The notes under the pieces: generated by a model
Database searches by the model: none
What the model was told of the DNA's origin: nothing
Seen by the model: only the letters and a program-made list of their open reading frames with translations
Program-made: the position numbers and the translations under genes
In this document: in pieces, positions 21,764 to 33,700 of the stretch
Numbering within the stretch: the stretch's first letter is position 1
Layout of the letters: each line of letters starts with the position of its first letter
NCBI RefSeq assembly: GCF_041296385.1
Contig: NC_091014.1
Span: 65,480,578 to 65,544,577, forward strand
From: Aphelocoma coerulescens
Taxonomy: Eukaryota > Chordata > Aves > Passeriformes > Corvidae
Direction of reading: 5' to 3'
Length of the DNA: 64,000 nucleotides

Positions 21764-24751
21764 AAGGATTCATTGATCCAAAAAGAACTGAGCTGTGCAG
21801 GAAGATAGGATATTTCAGCCAGGCTCCCTAAAATTTTGGTTTACACCAATGTGTGAAAATTAGTGACTAATAACCCAATGTATCTTTGTGCTAAATGTTA
21901 AACACTTCAAAACTCTTTAATTCATATGTCTTCACATACTGTATCTTCTCAGTATGTCTTCCATGATTCCTAGACAGTTTCTCCTTACAAATTCAAGAAA
22001 GGTGTATGCTTGGCTGTCCTAAAAATAAACGTAATAAAAAAAGTCCTCCTTTATCCCCTAAGCTCACACAGGGGTACTGAGCCTCCTGTGTGCCCAAGGA
22101 GATGTTTTCTTTCAGCCTCTTGGTTTGCTGAGTGTGCAGCTGGCTCATCTGTCTGTGAGAACACATCATAAGTCAGTCATGATTTATTTACTAAACCTGG
22201 GAATTAGCACTGGTAAGTGAAAGAATATTAACAGACCAGCCTAATGGTAAGAAGGTTGTGTCACAGTCCAGGTACACATATGTAGCTGCAGGGATGGAAT
22301 TATTTATTCCTGGCGTTTCTATGACAAGAACATGCCTGGCTCTGTAATCCTCATAGTTTTCTCTTTCAGAATGACAGCTGCTGCACCAGAAACTCCCCAG
22401 TAAATTGTAGGGATTGTAACACCACTGGCTGGAGAGAAGGACTCCAGGACTGAGAGGCTGAGGCTTAGGAAAAGGGAGATAACTGAGACAGGCACAGGGG
22501 TCCTGGAGTTTGGTGGGAAACAATCTGATAGGAGAGGCTCCAACTTGAATATTAATTTTTAAGGAAGGGTGGAGACCTCAGTGTCCCTGTGCTCTGCTCT
22601 CAGTGAGCTCTGACCTGGATGGGTTCCCACTGACCAACTCAGGCTGTGTCTCCACTGCTTTTCAGTGTGGGTCAGCTTGTGGGGAATTTTGGCAGCAATA
22701 GCCAAAGCTCCCATGGGAATGTCCAGCATCCTCGGTGTCTCATAAACTTCCCTCTTCCCTACATCCACACGCAAAACGTGACCCAAAGATCTGCTCTGCC
22801 TTTTCCTGGGAAAGGACTGTGTTGTAGATCTGCAGGATGTTTTTTCCAGCTGGCAGCTTTTACTCAGTCTCCCTGAGTGAGCCTGTCCAGCTGAAATGTG
22901 CCCTTTGTGCAGGTTTGAGCCCTGGCTGCATTGGTCTGGAAGCCTGTAAAACTCAGTGTTCTCACTCACACCTCTCTTGATCGACCAAAGAGGTTTAAAA
23001 TACCTCTGAATCAACCCTTTCTCCCTTCAGGTAAATGTAGGCACCAGACTAGAGGTGACAAACCAACACTTACCTGTTGGCCACCTTGGCTGGAAAAGCA
23101 AAATATTTAGGCCAGAAATGTGCAGAGATGCCTACATGCTTTAGAAACATGTTTTATTCCCAGGATCTCCTTGATCCTTGACCTTGGCAAAGGTCAGCAT
23201 CTGATGCTTGAGGTGGTGGTTTTGTCAGGCAGAACATTTTCCACAAGTTTCTCGCCCCACTCCTTTGGAAGTGCTGGTCACGTGTGAGCGAGACAGCACC
23301 AAACCCTCTCCCTATTCCCTCGTGACAGAAAAAGAGGAACAGAGCACAGGGGCAGCCTGGCCTCAGCTCTTGCACAGAAACCACATCTGCTGCCCTGTGC
23401 AATGGATTTGACAAAGCACTGGCTGGGCTCTGCTGCAGAGGAAGCCAGCCCATGTAGATACTAAGGCTGATCTCTGCACACTCTTTTTTTCTGCATTAGA
23501 CCTGGGGATGACCCAGATTCTGTGCTGATCTAATTTGCCTCTGATCAGTGCTTCGTTTGTGTTGGCAAACACACCCCTGCACTCTCTTCAGGAACTTTGC
23601 ATTTTTCGTAGCTCAGTGTCCAAATCAAAAGACAGAAGTTTTAAAAGAGATTGAAGTACACGGTTGTGAAATTGCTGGTAATGCTACTGAGTTGTAATTT
23701 TATTAAAGATTTACTTAAAACCACTGACTTCAGTGATGATGCTGCTTGTAAGTGAAAATTCCCTTGGCTCCCATCTGGGCTCTTTCTGTTAGTGTGAGTA
23801 AAGAAGTCGCAACTTTCTTATAGACAGAATATGCCCACTGGCTTTTGTATTTTAAAGGAAAGCTTAGAAGAAGAGTTCCTGCATTCAGTTGATAAACTGG
23901 GGCAGTTGACAAATACAGGGCAATAGATTTTTGTCATTTACCTTGTTTACCCTGAACTGCAATAAATACTAACCAAAAATGATAAATAAAATTATTTCTG
24001 TTAAAATTAAGGACATTCAATTTTGAGATACTTTCATTTCCCCTACCAGTGTCAAAAGGAAGCTTCACTTTTAAGAGTTTTAAGTGGGCTGCATGTCTTT
24101 TTCCCTATGCAATTCTGTGTGTCAAGTGTCTTCATTACCAGGGGTTTTATTTGGCCCTAAATGGATTCTTTGAAGGGGTACATGGACCAGAGCTGCAGAA
24201 CCATTTGTATGACTGGTAGCTAGCATCAAGCCATTCTGGCTTCTGTCTCTCTCTCTCTCTATATATATAGTTTAGACCTAAGGCTATGCTTTTCAGAAAT
24301 TAATTATTATGAAGAAGAAAATGCTGCAAGTACCAACCAAAAACCAATAAACTTTAAACTGTCTGAAGGTTGATTTAGCCACATAATGAATGCAAGCTTC
24401 CCAGGACAGGCACTGGAGTGGGTACCTGCACCTACCAGCACCTGCCACCACATGCTTCCAGTGCCACATGCTAAGTTCTGCCTTTCAAAAACGTTTCCTT
24501 GCTGTAACACCTCCTAATATTCACAAGATCCCACTTAGCAGTTTCAGCTGTAAATAGAGAAGCATTTGTTGGGTTTTTTTTCTTCCCTGCCTTTGATTTT
24601 TTTTGATCTCAGTTTAATTATCATCTTCTCTTCTACTGTCAAATAATCACTAGATACAGAATAACTCTAGAATGTCCCATCTATCACAAGGCTTTCAGGC
24701 TTGCAGTGCTTTTTTTTGGGCTCAAACGTCATCCAGAGATGTAAAATCTGT
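21764..24751. other. Intergenic DNA between CYB5R3 and the EndoU-family gene
   Basis: No gene, RNA or repeat family was recognised apart from a (TC)n(AT)n microsatellite at 24245-24269. The promoter of the EndoU-family gene is expected in the right-hand part, but no CpG island or clear TATA box was found. Confidence 0.5.
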
Positions 24752-24780
24752 ATGGCAAATAATCCAAGGTGCAAGATAAG
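24752..24780 (+). CDS. Proposed first coding exon of the EndoU-family gene
   Basis: ATG with nine codons plus two bases (MANNPRCKI..) is followed by a strong donor, AAG|GTGAGG. The phase exactly fits the G that opens the exon at 30170, and the joined start resembles the frog protein's MASN start. The 5.4-kb intron and the shortness of the exon make this tentative. No CpG island or TATA box marks a promoter. Confidence 0.4.
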
Positions 24781-27700
24781 GTGAGGCAACAGCTTGCTAC
24801 CGATACCTCTGACTTCCTGGTGTGAGTGTTCCTGCGCTGAGAGAGGCGTGAGTTGTGGTGTTGCCCTTAGACTCTTGTGGGAAATGGCACCTCCTGCTTC
24901 TCCCGTGCCTTCCTGTCAGGCTGAGTGACAGTCCTCAGTGGGCAAGAGGGTGTAAGAGGAGCACAGCTCTGTGCCTTGGACTACAGGAGGATTGCTGAGC
25001 TTCTGGCTGCCTTCTCCCTGCTCAGAGTATTTGCCAAGAGAAAAACTTCTTCCTGGCATGGCAAGTGGGTAAGAGACAATCATACAAATTCTCCTCTAAC
25101 AGGAAGGGTAGTGGGGATGGGATAGATTTGTCTGTAAAAGGGTGAATATTACATGACATGGCTCACAGCAAGAACCCTGGTCCTCCTTCTGTTCTGTTTT
25201 CCTGACTCACTGCAGTGTAAAACGTCGCTGAGGCTACTGAACCATTACCTTAAAATAAAGGTGATGCTAAAATCAGACTGTGCTTAAACATAGCTGGTAA
25301 CTTAGAATCAGTTCTTCAAACATCAGCTGCCTGCCCAGGCCCTTGACAGATTGCTCCACTCTTATGTTTGCCCCTTGACATTGCCCTTCCCTTTCCACGT
25401 ACAAAACCTGCCATATTTATCCTTTGGTATTTCAAATACCAGCTTTAAATGAAAAAATAAAATAAATCACTGGACTCAAATAGAAGACATAGATACTGGC
25501 GTAAGATGAAAATCTAAAGAATTGTTTCTATCTTCTGTTAGCCATAAAAGCTGTTGCATATATTTCACAACATTTGAACCAAGTTTTTAAATTATTGGAA
25601 ACTTCTTGTAAACAGCTGCTCATGAGGTATTCCAAATCCTTTTCTTCTCTATGTAAAGATTAAAGGCTCTATAAAATTGCATGTTGTTGAAAGGATCTTG
25701 GAAGGTAAATTTACTTTGGAGAAGGTGTTCAATCAAACCTTTGCAGGGCTTCATGTGACCCATTTGCAATACATGTTTTTCTTGCTCTGACACTGTTGAC
25801 TTGCACACATTATTTGCCACTGACCTTTAATTCTCTTCATGTCTTGAGTCATTTCTGATTTATAGCAAGAAAGTCTTCTTCTTGGAGCATTGTTTTGGGT
25901 AGAATGAAGAATAAAATGAAGATGTTAGATTCTTTTGCTCTAACCACACTGCTGGTGCATCAGTTACTGTTGCAAAGAGCCTCTCCCAAGTTTTCTCAGC
26001 TCTTAAAAGTGCAGACTGAGTGTTGTTACTGGGGTGGTGCTTTGCTCACATAAGCACTTCCAAGCAAGGCTCCAACTGGACAAAATCCAATTGGCCAGAC
26101 TTCTTGCACAGAAATAATTAATTTTATGTGAAAGCATAAATTTAACAACTCAGAACTTTCACCATAGGGAGGGGATTGATAATTGATGATAAACATCTCT
26201 GTGTTTGAGCCAGCCATGCCATTGTGTTGAAAACCAGGGAGTAAATATGCAATACCCTTTTCCAGGAAAACCTTACCTACTTGCTGGTGTGTCACGGATT
26301 TGCATGAAGGTGTTGGGCATCTTCTCATTGAAGTTGTCTCACCTTGTATGTGTAAGCTAAGTTTATGGCCCTTTTAAAAGAAATACCATCCAGAAAGAGT
26401 TTTTACAAGATGACTGTATATGTTGCTAGACAAGTTTTTTTGCTTTGGCAAGGGTATATTTTTTTTTAATCTTCATTTACAGCATAAACAGGTGCTCTCT
26501 CTGTTTGGAAACTAAAGGGACAACAAAAAGGAGAGGAAAACTTCATTATGACATTGTGGTAGCACCTAGCAGAGATAAAGGAGAGTAAAGGCTTTTATTT
26601 TGTAAAATTTAGTGATTTCAGTTTTGGGACAAGTTTCCTGAATGCAGGAATACATTTAGTAAAAGAATATTTATTGAACAAAAACGGGGATTGAAATCTC
26701 TAGGTATATGCTTGCTGTAACCCTCTCCTGAGTAGACACCTTGAGCTCATGTGATATTCCGTAATATTTCTAAAGGAGGAAAGGTCAAACAGAGCCCTAC
26801 AGTGTTTTATAAACACAGGACAAACCTGCCAAGAGCAGACTGAGAACAAGCAGTAGGTATTAAGGGGATGACAGATCTCTCCTAGATAGGTGACTTTCAC
26901 CAAAATACACACATACAAAACTATACGTATATAAAATACTGTATCTGTGGAACAAAATATTATAATAAAACCCAGCTGACACACTCCCTAATGTTCCACA
27001 TACCTTGGATGTTCAGCAGGCAGCAGACTCCTCTCCACCACCAGTAGTTCCTTCCAAAGTAAAAACTCTATTAAACATAATATGATGGTTCTCAAACAGA
27101 TGGGATAAGCTGATGCAGAGGAGGAGACAGCAGGAAGGTCCAGAATCCAGGACAAAAGTGATCCAATAAAATTAGAGCAGTCCAAGGTAAAGGCTTGACG
27201 TTTGAAAAACATCTCTGGTACTGTTCTGTGAACTCACCAGTCCTGTCCTTGGGCCTTCAGCTGAGCTGCTGAGGTGAGCAGTTTTCTGTTTGGTGGTGGT
27301 TTGTAAGCTCTTTTGAGAAGGGCTTGCTCTTCTTAAGACTCTGGAAAGAATATGGAAGTATGGCTGGAAATAAATAAAACTGCTGCTGCTGGTGGCTTCT
27401 GAGGGAGCTCCCTGGGACATTGAGCAGGGGCCTTGTTTGGGCTGCCCAGCCAGTGTTGATGATGTGATGCCACAAGTGCCACTTACTGTACAAGCAGAGC
27501 CTGGTGTTTGGGCAGGGGCTGAATGAAGCTCCTCTGTGACAGCCTCCTTCTTCTCCACTGCGAGATCCATGCAAGTACCTGTTCCAAGCCCAAATCTTCC
27601 TTCATATTCCTGTTTAACCCTGACAATGAACATATCCTTTGGCTCCTATATGCTAGAAATTTTAGCCTTTTTCCTTTTTTCAGGTATTGACACCTGTTCA

Positions 27701-30700
27701 AGCCCACAAAGTTCAAGTGATCGTGTAGATTTCCAATCCACAACTATCCCAAAGTACCAGGGAACCCACCTGTCAGTGCCTCCAGTGTAGCTGAGGAGCA
27801 CAGTGGCTAAGATCCACGGTTACAGGTGGACTGAGGCGTGGCAGCTGCAGTAGTTACGGTTATCTGCCCTGCCTTTGTGCCTTTGCCACAATCTTTGTTT
27901 GCTCCTTCTGCTAGAGAACATGGAATTTGCCACTGGCAAGAGGATGCAGTGAGTTATCTCTGTCCTGGCCAGAACAGAAGGAGAAAACGTAACACTAATC
28001 AGAGGTTCAGAGCTGGGCTTGAAGGTGCCTTGGCTCAGTCTGGGAGAATGAGTTGGTAAAATCATGGCAAGTTGCCCCAAGAGCTATTTTAAAGAAATGC
28101 CAATTCTTGACAGACTTCTGTACTTTTCTTCTTCTCTGGAAAACATTTCTTTTGGAGAAGAATTCAAAATTATCAAGCGGTTCTTCTCTGGGCTTTGATT
28201 CATGTGCTGGTTTGTAACTGATTGATTCCACTGTCAGTCATTTAAAGATTAATCCACTTCTTTTTTTCTCCACTCCATCTTCTTGATCTCCTCTTAGTGT
28301 GGACATAATGTACTTGAACTGGAGCTACCTCTGAGTGCTTCATCACAATAACAACCCGTTGTGGTTTGACACTGGCCAAATGCCAGGCACCGACAAAAGC
28401 CGCTCCCTCACTCTCCCCTGCCACAGCTGGGCAGAGGAGAGAAACAAATTAATGAAGGGTTCATGAGTTGAGATAAGGACCATGAGAAAACACTCCAAGG
28501 GCAAAACAGGCTCAACTTAGAAGTACAAAGTAGATTTATTACTAAAAAAATCAGAGGAGGATTATGAGAAGTAAAATAAGCCCTTAAAAACATCTTTTTC
28601 CCCCCAACCCCTCCCTCCTTCCCACTGACAGCGCAGGGAGACAGGGCATGGGGGTTTTGGTCAGTTTGTCACCCAAGATCTTCTGCTGTGCAGGGAGAGC
28701 AGTCTTCCCCTGTGCACAAGACTGCGGGGTCCCTCCCACAGGAGACAGTTCTCCATGAACTTCTCCAGCCTGGCTCCAAATCTCACAAGCAGCAGTTCTC
28801 CCCAAACTGCTGCAACATGAATTCCTCCCACAGGCACACAGTCCTCCCAAAACTGCTGCAGGGTGGGTCACTCTTCCACGGGGTGCAGTCCTCCAAGGAC
28901 AGGCTGCTCTGGCCTGGAAGCAGGGCCCTCTCTCTCCATCGGGTCTCCCACTGGATCACAGCCTCCTCCAGGCATCCACCCACCCTGGCATGGGCCCCTT
29001 CCCTATGGGCTGCGGGTGGATCTCTGCATCCCCTGTGGACCCACAGGCTGCAGGGGCACAGCTGCTGCACCATGGTCTGCACCACGGCCTGCAGAGGCAC
29101 CTTGGCTCTGGCACCTGGAGCACCTCCTGCCCCTCCTTCTGCACTGACCTTGGTGTCTCCATGTTGTTTTCCTCACGTGTTCTCACCTCCTCCTCTTCTC
29201 TGGCTAGGAAAAACTGTGCCCAGTTTGTGTTGATTTTCTTCTTAAATATGTTATCACAGAGGCATTACCAACCTCTCTAATTGGCCCAGCCTTGGCCAGC
29301 AGCATGTCCATCTTCAGAGCCATCACTGATTGGCTCTGCTGGACATGGTGGAAGCTTCTAGCATCTTCTCACATAAGCCACCTCTGTGGACCCCCCCACT
29401 ACCAAAAACCAGGCCATGCAAAACCAACACACAACACTTCTTAAATCTTGTTGATAGACAAATGGACAGACTTCTGAAAACTGTACACTATTATGCAGGA
29501 AAAGACTCCATTAAAAATAAGGGAAGGAGAAGCTTGGGTAGGTCTGTATGTGCATCAGAGATCAGTGCATGAGGAATTTTTATTGTATGCAGACCTGGTG
29601 TTTAGAGCCTTACTCACCCTTTGTCACCACTACCTTTATGCTGGGATAATCACTTGGCAAAGGAAAACATTCTGTGTGGAATCTTGCTTGAAGGAAAAAG
29701 AGTAGGAAGAGTTTATAAGATTGCTGCTAGAAAAGCATCATAGAGAGAATTCTGTGCTTCCTGTTCAGTTGGCAGCGTTGCTGCATGCTAGTAACAATCT
29801 CTCGCTTGCCTCTGATTTGTGCACAGAATCCTCAGGAATGAAACAGTACCATCTTCATTTTTGTTTCAGTGCATGGAAAACTGCAGGAAGACTTACCAGC
29901 AAGAACTTTGTTGAAATAGATTCTGGCATAACCTTAGGGAAGGCTCAGGTTTCCTTACAGGTTACCTGCATTTTTTAAAAAGGAACGTGGACCATAAGCA
30001 TTGTGGTTTTTCCAGCAGCAGTGATAGGAAGGTGTGGGGAGAAAGAGAAACTTAATGACAAGCCGATATCCCGAACATGGAGTGGCATTAGAAGATTCTA
30101 GAAGTGACTTGCAGAAATAACAGCATGTGCCTTTTTTTAACACATATATTCCTCTGTATTTCTTGACAGGAAGGCCTTAAATCATGAACTTTCTAAGCTT
30201 TTCAATGAGATGTGGGATGTAGATGTTCACCGCCTTAGGCCTGGGGAAGACTACACAATTGATGTGCAGGTAACCAGTTGCTAAGTCAGGATTAAGAGTG
30301 GTGTGGTGCTGCAGCAAAAGTGCCTTTTGCTAAAAGAGTTGCCTGTCCTTTGTTGTGTCCAGTGAGGAAAGCATCCCTTAGGAGAGGGAACGGTGCAGAG
30401 ATCACAAATGCTTCACACTTACCTGGACCTTGGTGACAAGTGGGGTCTCTCAGGTGTTTGTCTTGGGTCCTGTAATATTTCATATCTCTGTCTGTGAGCT
30501 GGAGGAGGAACCAGCATGCAACCCTTCCAGTTCTGCAGATGAAGCAAACTGTGGTGAGGAAGTTGATATGCTCAGGTGTGTGGCTTCTCTTCCACTGGAC
30601 ACAGGAGGCTGGAGGAACAGGCTAAGGAAGGAACATCATGAAATTCAACAACAACAAAGGAACAGGATGCCTAGAGAAGCTGTGAAATCCCCATCTCTGG

Positions 30701-33700
30701 AGGTTTTCAAGAGCCAACAAGATGACACCCCGAGAAACAGAGTCTGAATTCAGTGTTAACCACACTTTAAGCAGCACTAGAGATGTCCTGCTCCACCCTG
30801 GGTGTTTCAGTGTGTGAATGACAGCTTGTGTGTGTGGTCTGGGTGACTTGCAGCAAGGGAGAAAGGGAGAAAAGGAGAAAGGTCCCAAGTCATTCTTAGG
30901 GGAATAAGGGAGGAATTTGAGAAATTCCTGGGTTTCTCTGGGAGAGTGGGGAGTAGCACAGAGGGGTGGGTGAAGAAGACTTCAGGACTTGCTTGCAGTC
31001 CCAGGGAACTGTGAGGGAGGAGTGAGAGATTTGATAAGCAGCCATTCACTCCTTGCTAGCTCAGTGCAGTGCAAACACGACCATGTGTTTTGACCACAAA
31101 TTGCAACAGGCCAGAATATTCACAATCCAGTTTTGTCCTTACACAAGAACTGCCAGCATAAAGAAAAAAGACAATCTCTGGCACTGTAAGAGCCTGAAAT
31201 TTCTCTGTTGACACAGAGATGACTGTGCTGGCCCATGTGAACTCACTCAAAGTGAACAAGAACTCACTTTATTCTGATGTTACTCAAACACTTTATTCCA
31301 GTTTTGCTTCATATTATAACAGAAAATTTTCTGTTGCTGATAAACTCAAAATAGTGGTATCTACCTCAAGCCAAAATGCATTTGGGAAAAACTTCTCCCA
31401 TATGGTTTCTCCATTTGTCAAAACAAGGATCTAGGTACCCCTTGCCCGTGTTAACAAGCTGCTATTCATCTTCTGTCTTCTTTCCTTGAGAATGCCATTT
31501 GTGAAAGAGAAATTTGAAAATTATCAGGAAAGCCTCCTTACAACTGCAGAGACAGAAGGTACCCAAATTTCCTTTAAATTTATTCGTGATGGGAGGAAGC
31601 CCTTGCTGTATATCACTTCTGTTTACCATTTGTGATGTATAATAGCACAGCTGGTTACTGAGCAGAACAGAAGTATCACATGGGCCAGCACAGTCATCTC
31701 TGTGTCAACAGAGAAATTTCAGGCTCTTACAGTGCCAGAGATTGTCTTTTTTCTTTATGCTGGCAGTTCTGTAATGTCTTCTCTTGTTTCATAGGAAGAC
31801 AATTCCTAGCAAAGAATCCTGATAGCATTATGGGGTTTGGTTTGATTATTGCAAAGGCAGGCACTGTCTCCTCTAAGGACATCTTACTCCTTACATTGTT
31901 TTCCTCTGGTGTTCTTCTTAGGGAAAAGCAGGCCCAGCACAGCAAGGTGACAGTGCTGTCCAGGACAACGCAGCCAGACATCTCTTTCACAATGTAAATG
32001 AAGAACGCCTGAAGAGCATAAAAACTTTTGCAAGTGAGACCTGTTCTTTTGTTAATGGTGGATGTAATATAAAAAAATCTGTGCTGGTTTTGATGTGTTT
32101 GCCTAAAATATAACATTGTATATACTTTGGATGGTGGTGAAGATCATCAGGCTGTAGGTCATTTGAAGGGAGTTTTCCTAACAGTTGCATGGAGGGTACC
32201 TGTACCTGAGCCTCAGGAGGAACATCCTTTTGTGCCTTAGGCAAAATCTGAATTCTCTGGCTCTTCCACTACAAAGTAAAAGGGATGAGACACTTACCAC
32301 AAGCTCAAGAAGTGACCCATGGGAATCTCACAGGGTTTAACAAGACCAAGTGCTGGTGCTGCGCTAGGGTCAGGACAACCCCTGGGATCAATCCAGGCTG
32401 GGGATGAGCAGAGGGAGCAGCCCTGGCAGAAGGACTCGGGGGTGCTGTGGGTGAGAGCTGGCCCTGCCCTGGCTGTGTGCGCTGGGACAGAACCCCCTGA
32501 GCTGGGCTGAGCCCCCAGCGTGGGCAGCAGGGGAGGGGGAATTCTGCCCCTCTGCCCCACTCTGCTGAGACCCCCCTGCAGGGCTGCATCCAGCCCTGGG
32601 ATCCCAGCACAGGAAGGACAGGGAGCTGCTGGAGCCAGTCCAGAGCAGGGACACCAAGGGGAGCAGAGGGATGGAGCAGCTCTGCTGTGAGGAAAGGCTG
32701 AGGGAATTGGGATTGTTCAGCCTGGAGAAGAGAAGGCTTTGGGGTGACCTCATTGTGGCCTTGCAGTGCCTGAAGGGAGCCCACAGGAAAGATGGAGAGA
32801 GATTCTTTGCAAGGGTAACAGGACAAGGGGGCATGGCTTCAAACTGACAGAGAATAGGTTAATATTAGAATTTAGAAAGAAATTCTTTCCTGTGAGGGCG
32901 GTTGAGACACAGTAGTGAACAGTTTGTCCAGAGGAGCTGTGGCTGCCCCATCCCTGGCAGTGTCCAAGGCCAGGTTGGATGGGGCTCTGAGCAATCTGGG
33001 ATAGTGGAAGGTGTCCCTGCCCATGGCAGGAAGTTTGAACTGGATAATCTTTAAAGTCTCTTCCAACCCAAACCCTTCTATGATTCTATGTATTGAAAAA
33101 GATGCCAAATTAATCCTTACTCCTTTACTCACAGCTTCTAAGCCCTTCTAGATAGTACTAGACCCATAGCTAGTTCTTGCATTTCTGTTGGAGGCTATTC
33201 TTCAGCCAAGTCTATGAATGTATGTTTCCTTCCCTAATTTTTCTCAAGCTCAAGACATCTCATATAGGTTTATGCTCTATTATTCCTCTACTGAAATAAT
33301 GCCCACAAAACCTTGTGCCAGCATAGCTCAAGGTCCTAAGCCTGTGTCTGTAATTGTGGTGGTCAGATATGATTTGTTTTGGTAGAAGGTAATTATTACC
33401 TTTGGTAGAAGGTAATCTATCACTCAGCTCCATAAGGAAGCTCAGTAGCTGTTTATCTTTAAAAAGATCTTTAAAAATACAGCAGTGATCTGGCCTTGAG
33501 TCACCTTGAGGCCTACACCTAACAGTGTATCTGGGAGTGGAATCTGACATATAAAGGAATGACTTTCTCTAAGGGCTGTCAAGACATATTCTATGGTGAC
33601 TTTTTATGATGGCACTCTAATGCCTGGATCAGGCATATGAGAAGACTGAAAGTTTCTCTTTTTTCTGCAGCCTTTATTTCCTTATTGGACAACTATGAGA

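Noticed and set aside
28688..29233. 181-codon frame near 29 kb
   Set aside because: It lies wholly inside the solo LTR and has no resemblance to a retroviral or host protein.
31490..31640. Open stretch (MPFVKEKFENYQ) before EndoU exon 3, considered as an extra exon
   Set aside because: The exon 2 to exon 3 junction already joins in phase and matches the frog protein; this stretch has no counterpart and falls between the inverted-repeat arms.
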